Shown: positions 36,276 through 45,144, counted from the first letter of the stretch. The stretch: DNA of 64,000 bases from Paenibacillus amylolyticus (GCF_001570725.1 NZ_BCNV01000001.1:992001-1056000), one strand, 5' to 3'. Notes: generated by a model from the letters alone, not told the origin. Numbers and translations are program-made.

Positions 36276-37154
36276 ATGTATCATAAATCATTGCCTTATC
36301 GCGTGTTTAATATAGTCAATACCTGCTTTCTGATTTTGATCGCCATCATGTGTATCGTACCGATGATTCATGTACTGGCAGTATCTTTTAGTACGAAGGC
36401 TGCTGCGGATGCCAATCTGGTCAACCTTTGGCCTGTAGGTTTTTCACTTGAAGCTTACAAAAAGACGATGAACAATCCAATTTTCTTGAACTCGCTCTGG
36501 ATTTCACTCCTACGTACAGTGATTGGTACAGCAATTACCTTGCTGATTACGTTCCTGGCGGCGTATCCGTTGTCCAAAGAAAATAGTGAGTTCAAGGGCA
36601 GAACAATCTACTCCTGGATTTTCGTATTCAGCATGATTTTCAATGGAGGACTTGTTCCATTCTATATGGTTATCCAGAAAATCGGGCTGATGGATTCCTT
36701 CTGGGTACTGGTACTCCCAGGGGCAGTTAACACATTCCTTGTCATCCTGATGCTGAACTTCTTCCGCGGTATTCCGAAAGAGCTAGAGGAAGCGGCGCTG
36801 ATGGATGGAGCCAACCATTTCAGAACATTGTTCAGTATCTTCCTGCCGATCTCCTTGCCGTCGATTGCAACCATTGCATTGTTCAGCATGGTTTTTCACT
36901 GGAACTCCTGGTTTGATGGATTGCTCTATATGAATAATGCCAAGGATTATCCACTTGCTACATTTATGCAAACGGTCATTATCGGACGTGACATGAGCAG
37001 CATGAGCATGAATCCAAAAGAGATGGAGTCTCTCTCTCAAACGACGGTAAGAGCGGCACAGATCTTCATTGGAAGTGCACCAATCTTGATTGTGTATCCG
37101 TTCCTGCAACGTTTCTTTGTTAAAGGTATGACGTTGGGCTCAGTTAAAGGCTGA
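36276..37154 (+). CDS. CUT1 ABC transporter permease, YtcP type (module 3)
   Basis: Second permease, 292 aa, ATG 36276 behind GAAGGGA. EAA loop EEAALMDGANHFRTLFSIFLPISLP; C-terminus KGMTLGSVKG. The loop before the last helix contains SMSMNPKEMESLSQTT, as in YtcP. The GH53 gene begins 33 bp later without a terminator between them. Confidence 0.92.
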   Translation: MYHKSLPYRVFNIVNTCFLILIAIMCIVPMIHVLAVSFSTKAAADANLVNLWPVGFSLEAYKKTMNNPIFLNSLWISLLRTVIGTAITLLITFLAAYPLSKENSEFKGRTIYSWIFVFSMIFNGGLVPFYMVIQKIGLMDSFWVLVLPGAVNTFLVILMLNFFRGIPKELEEAALMDGANHFRTLFSIFLPISLPSIATIALFSMVFHWNSWFDGLLYMNNAKDYPLATFMQTVIIGRDMSSMSMNPKEMESLSQTTVRAAQIFIGSAPILIVYPFLQRFFVKGMTLGSVKG

Positions 37155-37187
37155 GCCTGTATCACAAATTAAATGGAGGCTGATACA

Positions 37188-38273
37188 GTGAGCAACTTGG
37201 AGGAAAAGACATTCGTTCTTGGAATGGATGTATCTTTTATGGACGAGATAGAACAACATGGTGGGACCTACAGTGATGTGGACGGCAAGGAACAAGACTT
37301 GCTGTCCATCCTGAAGCTCAATGACGCTAACGCCATACGGCTGCGGATCTGGAATGATCCTGTAGGTGGGTTCTGCAATCTGGAGCGGACGGTGGCAGTA
37401 GCGAAACGGATTAAGGAGCAGGGCTTGCAGTTTTTGCTGGATTTCCATTATTCCGATCGGTGGGCCGATCCAGCTAATCAGTGGAAACCAAAGGCATGGG
37501 AACATCTCTCCTATGAGGAGCTTCAACGTGCGGTATGCACGTATACCGCTGATGTCCTGAGAACGTTGAAGGAACATGATGCTCTTCCAGACATGGTGCA
37601 GGTCGGCAACGAGATTACACCAGGCATGTTATGGAATGAGGGACGTGTCGGTGGGGAAGAGCACGATACGGATGAACAGTGGGAGCGTTTTGCAGGCCTT
37701 GTGAAGTATGGAATTGCTGCGGTCAAATCCGTTGACGCCGATATCCAGATTATGATACATATTGATCGTGGTGGAGATAACGCCGAGAGCCGCAAGTTCT
37801 ACGATCGCTTTGAAGCACTGGGTGTGGAGTTCGATATCATTGGACTCTCGTATTATCCTTGGTGGCATGGCACACTCGACGCGCTACGTGACAATCTGCA
37901 TGATCTGGCTGAGCGTTATGGTAAACCTGTCAATGTCGTTGAAACCGCTTATCCGTGGACGCTTGAACAGCCGGAAGGCATCGAATGGATTTTGAATCAG
38001 GAAGACTTGTTGTTGCCAGGCTACCCTGCAAGCGTAGAAGGTCAGACCAAATATCTGAAGGATCTGTTGCAGATCATTCGCGAAGTTCCTGGTGGTTTGG
38101 GTCATGGATTCTATTATTGGGAACCTGCCTGGATACCTAGTAAGGAAGAATGGTCCGTAGGACATCCGAATAACTGGGGTAACCTCACGATGTTTGATTT
38201 TAAAGGTCGTAAGTTGGAATCGTTTACAGCGCTCGCTGCTGCAGAAGAATCAGATGCAGAGACATACGTGTAA
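37188..38273 (+). CDS. ganB: GH53 endo-beta-1,4-galactanase without signal peptide
   Basis: Arabinogalactan endo-1,4-beta-galactanase, 361 aa. GTG 37188 is chosen, eight bases after GGAGG; the in-frame ATG at 37173 overlaps that site. The family hallmarks are FVLGMDVSFMDEIE at the start, acid/base Glu142 in VQVGNEITPGMLW and nucleophile Glu252 in VVETAYPW, with FYYWEPAW near the end. It cuts beta-1,4-galactan inside the chain. Secreted GanB-type enzymes have a signal peptide; here the catalytic domain begins at residue ~10 and none can be added upstream, so the enzyme should be cytoplasmic. It sits between the importer and the GH42 gene. Confidence 0.92.
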   Translation: MSNLEEKTFVLGMDVSFMDEIEQHGGTYSDVDGKEQDLLSILKLNDANAIRLRIWNDPVGGFCNLERTVAVAKRIKEQGLQFLLDFHYSDRWADPANQWKPKAWEHLSYEELQRAVCTYTADVLRTLKEHDALPDMVQVGNEITPGMLWNEGRVGGEEHDTDEQWERFAGLVKYGIAAVKSVDADIQIMIHIDRGGDNAESRKFYDRFEALGVEFDIIGLSYYPWWHGTLDALRDNLHDLAERYGKPVNVVETAYPWTLEQPEGIEWILNQEDLLLPGYPASVEGQTKYLKDLLQIIREVPGGLGHGFYYWEPAWIPSKEEWSVGHPNNWGNLTMFDFKGRKLESFTALAAAEESDAETYV

Positions 38274-38278
38274 TATCG

Positions 38279-38293
38279 TTGTATTCAATACAA
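38279..38293. repeat. Short perfect inverted repeat between GH53 and GH42 genes
   Basis: TTGTATT C AATACAA, in the 51-bp gap and just before the GH42 ribosome site. It could be an operator or an RNA processing hairpin; no further evidence. Confidence 0.4.
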
Positions 38294-38324
38294 ATTGTAA
38301 TTCAAAAGCAAGGGAGTTGTCCTT

Positions 38325-40397
38325 ATGACATACAAATTTCCACCTGTAAGTTCCAAAGCCCCGCACATGTTGCATGGCGCAGACTATAACCCGGAGCAAT
38401 GGCTCCGCTATCCTGAAGTTCTGGAAGAAGATATTCGCTTGATGAAGCTTGCCAAGTGTAACGTGATGTCCATTGGTATCTTCTCTTGGGTATCCCTTGA
38501 GCCGGAAGAAGGCGTATATACGTTTGAATGGCTGGATCAGGTGTTGGATCGTTTTGCAGCCAATGGTATCTATGCATTCCTGGCTACACCAAGTGGAGCG
38601 AGACCTGCCTGGATGTCCGCCAAGTACCCGGAAGTACTTCGTGTCTCTGAGAAACGGGTCCGCAACCTACATGGTTTCCGTCACAACCATTGTTATACTT
38701 CACCGGTATACCGTGAGAAAGTCACTGCGATCAATACAAAACTGGCAGAACGTTATTCAGATCATCCGGCTATAATCGGCTGGCATATCTCGAACGAATT
38801 CGGTGGAGACTGTCATTGTGATTACTGTCAGGAAGCTTTCCGAGGCTGGGTTCAGAACAAGTATAAGACACTGGATGAACTTAATCATTCGTGGTGGACC
38901 ACATTCTGGAGTCACACGGTTACAGACTGGAGTCAAGTGGAATCTCCGGCTCCGCATGGTGAGACACAGGTACACGCGATGAATCTGGATTGGCGTCGCT
39001 TCGTTACCGATCAGACAGCTGATTTTATCGTGCACGAAACGAAACCATTGAAAGCTCAGAATCCAGATCTGCCTGTTACAACGAACCTGATGGAATTCTA
39101 TGGTGGTCTGAACTATTGGAAGTTCGCCGATATTCTGGATTTCCTGTCTTGGGACAGCTATCCAACATGGCATGACGCAGATGAAGATGCAAAACAGGCC
39201 TCCCGGATCGCAATGATGCATGACATCGTTCGTTCCATCAAAGGCGGACAACCGTTCTTGCTGATGGAAAGTACCCCAAGTTCAACCAACTGGCAAGAGG
39301 TTAGCAAGTTGAAAAAACCTGGTATGCATCTGCTCTCTTCTCTCCAGGCTGTGGCACATGGTTCCGATAGTGTACAGTACTTCCAGTGGAGAAAGAGCCG
39401 GGGGTCCAGTGAGAAACTCCATGGCGCAGTGGTAGACCACGTTGGAACGGAGCACACTCGCGTGTTCCAGGATGTGACGGACGTAGGTACAGCTCTTGAA
39501 GGCATGGAAGCTATTGTGGGAACAGCGGTTCCGGCAGAAGTGGCGATCATATTCGATTGGGAAAACCGCTGGGCTGTTAATGATTCACAGGGTCCGCGCA
39601 ATATCGGTGTAAAGTATGAGCAGACGGTAGAAGAGCATTATGAAGCGTTTTGGAAAAAGGGAGTTGCTGTAGACGTTATCGATATGGATGCAGATCTGTC
39701 CAAGTACAAGTTGCTGATTGCTCCAATGCTCTATCTGGTACGTGAAGGTGTCGGCGAACGCATTGAGAAGTTTGTGGAGCAAGGTGGTACGTTTGTAGCG
39801 ACCTACTGGTCCGGTATTGTTGATGAGAATGATCTGTGCTTCCTGGGCGGATTCCCAGGTCCACTGCGCAAGACGCTTGGCATCTGGTCTGAAGAAATTG
39901 ACGGACTGCATGATCGTGATCTGAACGGAATCATTCCTGTGCAGGGCAATGAGCTTCAGCTCAATACAGCGTATGATGCAATTGAACTGTGTGATCTGAT
40001 TCATCTGGAAGGCGCACAGTCATTGGCTACGTACCGTTCTGACTTCTATGCCGGACGTCCGGCATTGACGGTTAACCAGTTGGGTTCAGGAAAAGCGTAT
40101 TACGTGGCGACGCGTCTGAAAGCGCCATTCTATGATGATTTCTATGCGCAACTGATCGCTGACCTGAACATTGAACGTGGACTTGAAACGGAGCTGCCTT
40201 CCGGCACAACGGCACATACGCGTACAGATGGTACGGCTGATTATGTGTTTGTACAGAACTATACACCAGATGAGAAACTGGTTGTACTAGATGGACAGTC
40301 CTATACGGATCTGCTCAGTGGTGATGCTGTGGAAGCCAGTCTCAGCTTGCAACCATACGACATTCGTGTCCTTCGCAGACCGGCTGCCCGAAAATGA
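38325..40397 (+). CDS. ganA: GH42 beta-galactosidase (cytoplasmic)
   Basis: Beta-galactosidase of 690 aa, no signal peptide, ATG 38325 behind AAGGGAG. Acid/base Glu158 in ISNEFGGDCHCDYC and nucleophile Glu315 in LLMESTPSSTNWQ. The cysteine cluster CHCDYC, with HCYTS upstream, gives the zinc site known in several GH42 enzymes. The TIM barrel is followed by the trimerisation domain (from about 400) and a short C-terminal beta domain. It would finish galactan breakdown by releasing galactose from the oligosaccharides made or imported by its neighbours, like GanA of Bacillus. Confidence 0.95.
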   Translation: MTYKFPPVSSKAPHMLHGADYNPEQWLRYPEVLEEDIRLMKLAKCNVMSIGIFSWVSLEPEEGVYTFEWLDQVLDRFAANGIYAFLATPSGARPAWMSAKYPEVLRVSEKRVRNLHGFRHNHCYTSPVYREKVTAINTKLAERYSDHPAIIGWHISNEFGGDCHCDYCQEAFRGWVQNKYKTLDELNHSWWTTFWSHTVTDWSQVESPAPHGETQVHAMNLDWRRFVTDQTADFIVHETKPLKAQNPDLPVTTNLMEFYGGLNYWKFADILDFLSWDSYPTWHDADEDAKQASRIAMMHDIVRSIKGGQPFLLMESTPSSTNWQEVSKLKKPGMHLLSSLQAVAHGSDSVQYFQWRKSRGSSEKLHGAVVDHVGTEHTRVFQDVTDVGTALEGMEAIVGTAVPAEVAIIFDWENRWAVNDSQGPRNIGVKYEQTVEEHYEAFWKKGVAVDVIDMDADLSKYKLLIAPMLYLVREGVGERIEKFVEQGGTFVATYWSGIVDENDLCFLGGFPGPLRKTLGIWSEEIDGLHDRDLNGIIPVQGNELQLNTAYDAIELCDLIHLEGAQSLATYRSDFYAGRPALTVNQLGSGKAYYVATRLKAPFYDDFYAQLIADLNIERGLETELPSGTTAHTRTDGTADYVFVQNYTPDEKLVVLDGQSYTDLLSGDAVEASLSLQPYDIRVLRRPAARK

Positions 40398-40448
40398 TAT
40401 ACATTCCATTTATTATTGAATAAACGATAGTAGTATAAGAAGAGATTG

Positions 40449-40487
40449 CCCTGAACACCTGTTATCGGTGTTTGGGGTGTCTTTTTT
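40449..40487 (+). terminator. Intrinsic terminator of the galactan locus
   Basis: GCCCTGAACACC pairs with GGTGTTTGGGGT around a TGTTATC loop, followed by a T-rich run (TCTTTTTTATTTT). Confidence 0.85.
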
Positions 40488-40607
40488 ATTTTATGTTTTT
40501 GGCTGTTGAACCACTTTTTCTGGACAAGATAAAGGATAAACGTGTCCGCGCAGCGAAGACAAACAGGTAACTTGTAACTCAAGACTTTCAGTCTGGGAGG
40601 AATTGAA

Positions 40608-42047
40608 ATGAATCAGAGAAATCTGGACGGCAACAGCATTATTATTCGGCTGGAAATGACAACTAAAGATATCAAGTTTGGCGAAGTGGCTTCGGCCATC
40701 TCGGAAGCTGGTGGAGACATCATTGCCATTGACGTCATTTCGACCAATCAGGATGTCAGTGTGCGCGACTTGACCGTCGCGGTAACAGATGCACAGGATA
40801 ACAGCAAAATTATAGAAGGCGTACGCCAGCTCAAAGGTATATCCATCATTAACGTATCAGATCGAACGTTCCTGCTGCATTTGGGCGGCAAGATCGAAGT
40901 GACACCGAAGACCCCGATTCAGAATCGGGAAGATCTGTCACGTGTGTATACCCCGGATGTGGCTCGGGTATGTTCGGCCATTGTGGAAGAACCGGGGAAA
41001 GCTTTCTCGCTGACGATCAAGCGGAATACGGTAGCCGTGGTATCCGATGGCAGTGCGGTACTTGGACTGGGCAACATTGGTCCCCGTGCAGCGATGCCCG
41101 TCATGGAAGGTAAGGCCATGTTGTTCAAACAGTTTGCAGGTGTGGATGCCTTCCCAATCTGCCTGGACACGCAGGATACCGAGGAAATCATTCGTACTGT
41201 GAAAGCGATATCACCTGGTTTTGGCGGCATTAATCTGGAGGATATTTCGTCACCGCGTTGTTTCGAGATTGAACGTCGTCTGAACGAGGAATTGGACATT
41301 CCGGTATTTCATGATGACCAGCATGGCACGGCGGTTGTGTTATATGCCGGTCTGATCAATGCACTCAAACTGGTAGGCAAGTCCATCACGGATGTGAAGA
41401 TCGTGGTCTGCGGTATTGGTGCAGCAGGTGTAGCATGCAGTAATATTTTGCTGTCTGCGGGAGCGAGCCGACTTATTGGTGTTGATCGTGAAGGTGCGAT
41501 TGTACGGACACAAACCTATGAGAATGAAGTCTGGAGTGACTATGCGGCTCGCACCAACCCGGAACTGGAAACTGGTTCGCTGCGTGATGTCATTCGTGGA
41601 GCGGACGTGTTTATTGGTTTATCACGCGGCAATCTGTTAACTCGTGAAGATGTACAGACTATGGCCGAAGATCCAATCGTGTTTGCGATGGCCAATCCGG
41701 TACCTGAGATTATGCCTGCTTTGGTGGAGGACATTGTAGCTGTTATGGCGACAGGACGATCAGATTATCCAAACCAAATCAACAACGTGTTATGTTTCCC
41801 TGGCATCTTCAGGGCAGTTCTGGATTGCCGGGCTACCGAAATTAATGAAGAAATGAAGCTGGCAGCCGCTCAAGCGATTGCCTCGGCCATTACGGATGAA
41901 GAGCGTACACGTTATTACATTATTCCGAGTGTGTTCAATGATAAAGTAGTCAAATCAATGCGTAACCGCGTCATTGAAGCAGCTGTTAAGACGGGTGTAG
42001 CGCGGCGTATTCCACGTGAGCAGTCTCGTGAAGGTGGGGAATCTTAA
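40608..42047 (+). CDS. NAD-dependent malic enzyme with N-terminal ACT domain
   Basis: Malate-oxidising decarboxylase, 479 aa, ATG 40608 behind GGGAGGAA. Residues about 10-90 form an ACT domain (IIIRLEMTTKDIKFGEVASAISEAGGDI is its start), a small-molecule-binding module. The catalytic part has VYTPDVARVC, GKAMLFKQFAGVDAFPICLDTQD and the metal-binding FHDDQHGTAVV, then the NAD-binding CGIGAAGVACSNILL. It converts malate to pyruvate, CO2 and NADH. The ACT domain suggests allosteric control. The next gene starts one base after its stop, so the two are an operon. Confidence 0.93.
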   Translation: MNQRNLDGNSIIIRLEMTTKDIKFGEVASAISEAGGDIIAIDVISTNQDVSVRDLTVAVTDAQDNSKIIEGVRQLKGISIINVSDRTFLLHLGGKIEVTPKTPIQNREDLSRVYTPDVARVCSAIVEEPGKAFSLTIKRNTVAVVSDGSAVLGLGNIGPRAAMPVMEGKAMLFKQFAGVDAFPICLDTQDTEEIIRTVKAISPGFGGINLEDISSPRCFEIERRLNEELDIPVFHDDQHGTAVVLYAGLINALKLVGKSITDVKIVVCGIGAAGVACSNILLSAGASRLIGVDREGAIVRTQTYENEVWSDYAARTNPELETGSLRDVIRGADVFIGLSRGNLLTREDVQTMAEDPIVFAMANPVPEIMPALVEDIVAVMATGRSDYPNQINNVLCFPGIFRAVLDCRATEINEEMKLAAAQAIASAITDEERTRYYIIPSVFNDKVVKSMRNRVIEAAVKTGVARRIPREQSREGGES

Positions 42048-42048
42048 G

Positions 42049-42774
42049 ATGGCAGAGAACCCTCTTCAACCATCTAGCCAGATCGTAAAAGGACAAGAGC
42101 ACCTGGGCAATGTAGATGGAACAGCCGTAGGAGAGGCTGTACTGTGTGCTGCCCGATCTTTTGTACAAGGGGACTCGTCCAAGCATACGGATGGTCATGA
42201 CTGGCCGCATATTGAACGGGTAACTGCACTTGCGGTCGAACTCGCTCACCGCATGGGTGCAGATCCATTTGTCTGTGAACTGGCTGCATTATTACATGAT
42301 GTACCGGATGAGAAGCTGAATGAGAGTTTGGCAGCCGGGATGGCGAAACTGAATGCCTGGCTGGATACCCAGCCGCTTGATTCGGATACACGCGCAGCGG
42401 TTGTGGGTATTATTAGTACCATCTCGTATGCAGGAGGCCAGCGTCCTGCGGTCAGTTCGCTCGAAGCACAAGTAGTACAGGATGCGGATCGTCTGGACGC
42501 GCTGGGGGCGATTGGGATCGCACGCACCTTTGCCTTCTCAGGAGCGAGGGGGCGCGAGATGTATGATCCATCCCTTCCCCCACGGGAGCACATGACCCGT
42601 GAGGAATATCGCAATGGGCGCAGCACAACGATAAATCACTTTTACGAAAAGTTGTTCAAGCTCAAAGATCTGATGAATACCTCCTATGGCAAGGAACTGG
42701 CGGAGCAGCGTCATCATTATATGGTGCAATTCGTGGACCAGTTCAAAAGGGAATGGGAGGGCACGGACCGTTAG
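42049..42774 (+). CDS. HD-domain phosphohydrolase (YpgQ/YedJ-like)
   Basis: A 241-aa metal-dependent hydrolase. ATG 42049 is chosen, eight bases after AAGGTGGGGA; the longer open frame from 42016 lies inside the malic enzyme. HD motif: His54 in HDWPHIERV, His83-Asp84 in LLHDVPDEK, and a final Asp in QDADRLDALGAIGIART. Members of this group hydrolyse nucleoside triphosphates or pyrophosphate; which applies here is unknown. It is co-transcribed with the malic enzyme and closed by a terminator. Confidence 0.87.
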   Translation: MAENPLQPSSQIVKGQEHLGNVDGTAVGEAVLCAARSFVQGDSSKHTDGHDWPHIERVTALAVELAHRMGADPFVCELAALLHDVPDEKLNESLAAGMAKLNAWLDTQPLDSDTRAAVVGIISTISYAGGQRPAVSSLEAQVVQDADRLDALGAIGIARTFAFSGARGREMYDPSLPPREHMTREEYRNGRSTTINHFYEKLFKLKDLMNTSYGKELAEQRHHYMVQFVDQFKREWEGTDR

Positions 42775-42820
42775 ACAGGCATGATAAGCATGACGATACA
42801 CAGAGGTTGAATAAGTAACA

Positions 42821-42872
42821 GAGGCGAATCTTTGAAGTGGCGAAAATCCATTTTGAAGATTTGCTTCTTTTT
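42821..42872 (+). terminator. Terminator of the malic enzyme/HD operon
   Basis: GAGGCGAATCTT pairs with AAGATTTGCTTC (two wobbles), followed by TTTTT. The remaining gap to 43118 is AT-rich and holds a perfect short palindrome CCTGAATGAATTCAGG at 43021-43036 and no ORF that I can support. Confidence 0.75.
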
Positions 42873-43118
42873 AGGTTTATCATTTGGGGTTAATAATGTG
42901 TATTAACATACATAAATGAATTAATAATCTGTTTATAGTGAGTGATGAAATGAATTAAGATAAGGTTTACGACTTATGACATGGCAACGGAAGGTCTTCC
43001 ATGGTACAATAAATCGTTCTCCTGAATGAATTCAGGCAAAAAAAGAAATATGGGGTAATAATGAACATGATTATCAAATGTAAAATTTCAGGTTCGGTAA
43101 AGAGGAGGGGTCACCACC

Positions 43119-44186
43119 ATGTCGTTTGGTGCACGTGTACTTAAGACGGGGATCGCGGTCACGCTTGCCTTGTACCTTAGCAGCCTGTTCTTGAACCCGC
43201 AATCTCCCGTGCCTGCCGCAATCGCGGCTATATTCGCCATGCAGCCTTCCATCTATCGTTCCTGGAAATACTTCCTGGATCAGCTGCAAACGACCACACT
43301 CGGAGCTATTGTGGCTCTCGTGGGAGGTATGGTGTTGTCCAATGAGCCAATCGCTGTTGGATTAATTATTGTACTTGTTATCATGATATGTCTTAAATTG
43401 AATATGGGCGAGACGGTTGGACTGACATTAGTCACGGTTGTATCCATTATGGAAGCCTCAGGTGACTGGCACTTTGCACTCAATCGTTTTCTGTTGACAC
43501 TGGTTGGTATTGTATCGGCGTTTCTCATCAACATTACGGTATTTCCTCCGAAACCGAAGGTTCAGTTCGTGAAGCAGATCCAGAGTGTCTTCAGTGGTAT
43601 GTCGTTGCTTCTGCGAACCTCGATTTCGGATGAGATTAAGGAAGTTGTATTCCGGGAGGAGAAAAACAACCTGGGCGGTTCCATTAAGTCTCTGTCCGAC
43701 AAGTATAACTTGTTCGAAGAGGAACAGAAGAAGATGAAGCGTTCGAAATTCAGCGAAACCCGGCAGATGGTGGTCTACAAACAGATGCTGCTGAGTCTGC
43801 AAAAAGGATATGAGGTGCTGGATTCGGTGGAACGCCACTATTTCCAGGCACCACGGACACCAGCCATGGATCTGTTTTTTGACTCCCATCTGGAACTGGT
43901 TATCAAATTCCATGAGCATGCACTGCTCAAGTTCGAGGATAAGCTGAAACCGAACGGCGAAGAGGCCGCACAGTTTGTATTGGACAATGATCGTTTCATG
44001 GAGCAGGCGATTACCGAGTTTGATATCGACAAAGACGGGATGTTACGATTATCCATCGTGGCGGCTGCGATCTATGATTACGGGTATCAGTTGGAACGTC
44101 TGAATCGACTTGCCGAACATGTGCACAGCTCCAGTGAAGATAAAGAATCACAGGACAAAATTTTGAATTGGCTTAAGTGGCCTTAA
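43119..44186 (+). CDS. FUSC / aromatic acid exporter family membrane protein
   Basis: A 355-aa protein, ATG 43119 behind AGAGGAGGGG. The N-terminal ~145 residues form four to six helices (VLKTGIAVTLALYLSSLF, AAIAAIFAMQPSIYRS, TTLGAIVALVGG, LGLTLVTVVSIMEA-like) typical of the ArAE/FUSC family. The rest is a helical cytoplasmic domain (ArAE_1 C-terminal type) with FFDSHLELVIKFHEHALL. Relatives export aromatic acids; in Bacillus-type proteins the substrate is unproven. It stands alone, between a terminator and a MITE-like element. Confidence 0.87.
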   Translation: MSFGARVLKTGIAVTLALYLSSLFLNPQSPVPAAIAAIFAMQPSIYRSWKYFLDQLQTTTLGAIVALVGGMVLSNEPIAVGLIIVLVIMICLKLNMGETVGLTLVTVVSIMEASGDWHFALNRFLLTLVGIVSAFLINITVFPPKPKVQFVKQIQSVFSGMSLLLRTSISDEIKEVVFREEKNNLGGSIKSLSDKYNLFEEEQKKMKRSKFSETRQMVVYKQMLLSLQKGYEVLDSVERHYFQAPRTPAMDLFFDSHLELVIKFHEHALLKFEDKLKPNGEEAAQFVLDNDRFMEQAITEFDIDKDGMLRLSIVAAAIYDYGYQLERLNRLAEHVHSSSEDKESQDKILNWLKWP

Positions 44187-44192
44187 ATTCAA

Positions 44193-44358
44193 GTTCAAAA
44201 AGTCTGGTTTTCAGTACCAAGAAGATGGAATGAAGATAGAAATGGAGTAGCGGAGCGTAGGAAAACTACGTGAGCAACGGACATTTCGGCTGAATTTCAT
44301 ATTCGATGCTGATGATGCCGTTAGGCATGATTCGTAATCAAAATTAGACTTTTTCAAC
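44193..44358. mobile_element. Second MITE-like element with imperfect terminal inverted repeats
   Basis: Bases 44193-44220 and the reverse complement of 44331-44358 agree at 22 of 28 positions (shared core AAAAAGTCT, TTTT, TAC). Inside is a nested hairpin: GAAATG pairs with CATTTC, then GCGTAG GAAAA CTACG, followed by ATGCC GTTA GGCAT. It has no ORF. It differs in sequence from the element at 14474. It lies 7 bp after the exporter gene stop and could also act on its transcript end. Confidence 0.6.
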
Positions 44359-44417
44359 AACTTCTAAGTGCGAATTGCACATCGGCTTCGCGATCATATA
44401 CAATGGAACTACAACAT

Positions 44418-44446
44418 AGCCCGGACAAACGCGTCCGGGTTGTTTT
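44418..44446 (+). terminator. Terminator upstream of the PPOX-like gene
   Basis: CCCGGAC AAACGC GTCCGGG, then TTGTTTTG. It probably ends transcripts from the exporter gene after the MITE-like element. Confidence 0.7.
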
Positions 44447-44502
44447 GTCATACATACGGCTGAATGGCATGAATGAATTTTAACGAATAGAGGGATAGAC
44501 AC

Positions 44503-44964
44503 ATGATTATAGAGGAATTGGACGCTGAACTAATAGAATGGTTGAGTGGCACAAATCTGGAGCATAAACAGCATGAAGCCATGCAACTGCTGACCATATC
44601 TGAGGATCAGTGGCCGCATCAGGCAATGATTAGTATGGGCGAAGTCATTGCGATAAGTCCGCATCGACTTAGACTGGCTCTGTGGCAAGGTACACAAACC
44701 AGTATGAACATGAGCAAAACAGGCAAGGCTACCTTGATTGCGGTTCAAGGACATCGATTGCTGCATATCCGTATAGAAGTAGAACGGTTGCCGGAGATGA
44801 AGGGGGCTATTCATCCGAGAGATCGTTTTGAAGCCAAAGTGCTTCATGTACGTGTGGATCACGCGCCATATGCGGAGATCACTTCAGGCATTACTTTTCA
44901 ATTAAAAGATGAACTTGGAGCGATTACCCGCTGGAAAGAGACGATTGAAGAATTACGAAAGTAG
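44503..44964 (+). CDS. PPOX-type FMN-binding family protein (tentative)
   Basis: A 153-aa protein, ATG 44503 behind AGAGGGAT. The order of strands (EAMQLLTISEDQWPHQAMISMGEVIAI, LRLALWQGTQTSMNM, KATLIAVQGHRLLHIRIEVER) looks like the split beta-barrel of pyridoxamine-5'-phosphate-oxidase-like proteins: an N-terminal strand pair, then a TxTxxN-like turn where FMN would bind. No clear catalytic residues stand out, so enzyme activity is uncertain. It is monocistronic. Confidence 0.6.
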   Translation: MIIEELDAELIEWLSGTNLEHKQHEAMQLLTISEDQWPHQAMISMGEVIAISPHRLRLALWQGTQTSMNMSKTGKATLIAVQGHRLLHIRIEVERLPEMKGAIHPRDRFEAKVLHVRVDHAPYAEITSGITFQLKDELGAITRWKETIEELRK

Positions 44965-45030
44965 AAATGGAGTTGCTAAGTCAGTTGAGGACCCGGTGAT
45001 TGGGTAATAATGAAATAATGAAGAATAAGA

Positions 45031-45067
45031 AAACAACAAAAAACGCCTCCGCTTGCATCGGGACGTT
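45031..45067 (-). terminator. Minus-strand intrinsic terminator with no coding gene upstream
   Basis: On the minus strand AACGTCCCG pairs with CGGAGGCGTT (one bulged A) around a 7-nt loop, followed by TTTTTTGTTGTTTT. The nearest minus-strand gene is far to the left, and helD to the right is on the plus strand. It pairs with the promoter at 45145-45174. Confidence 0.75.
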
Positions 45068-45138
45068 GTCACTGGTAGAATAAAAAATGGTTTTCAGAAA
45101 ATTAGAACTAATTAACATAAAATTAAAATGTTTACTTT
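45036..45138 (-). ncRNA. Candidate small non-coding RNA, about 100 nt
   Basis: Bounded by a consensus minus-strand promoter (start expected near 45138) and a Rho-independent terminator ending near 45036. The 5' half is A/U-rich and largely unpaired, the 3' end is the G/C-rich terminator stem with a long U tail, the usual build of regulatory sRNAs. A 45-codon frame starts at 45118 but has no ribosome site and runs through the terminator, so coding is unlikely. No known RNA family is recognised. Exact ends are estimates. Confidence 0.6.
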
Positions 45139-45144
45139 CTAATA

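Noticed and set aside
44981..45118. A 45-codon minus-strand frame with a hydrophobic C-terminal half, as in type I toxins
   Set aside because: There is no ribosome site before its ATG, the hydrophobic part comes largely from the terminator T tract, and the frame runs past the terminator. Kept only as an alternative in the sRNA finding.
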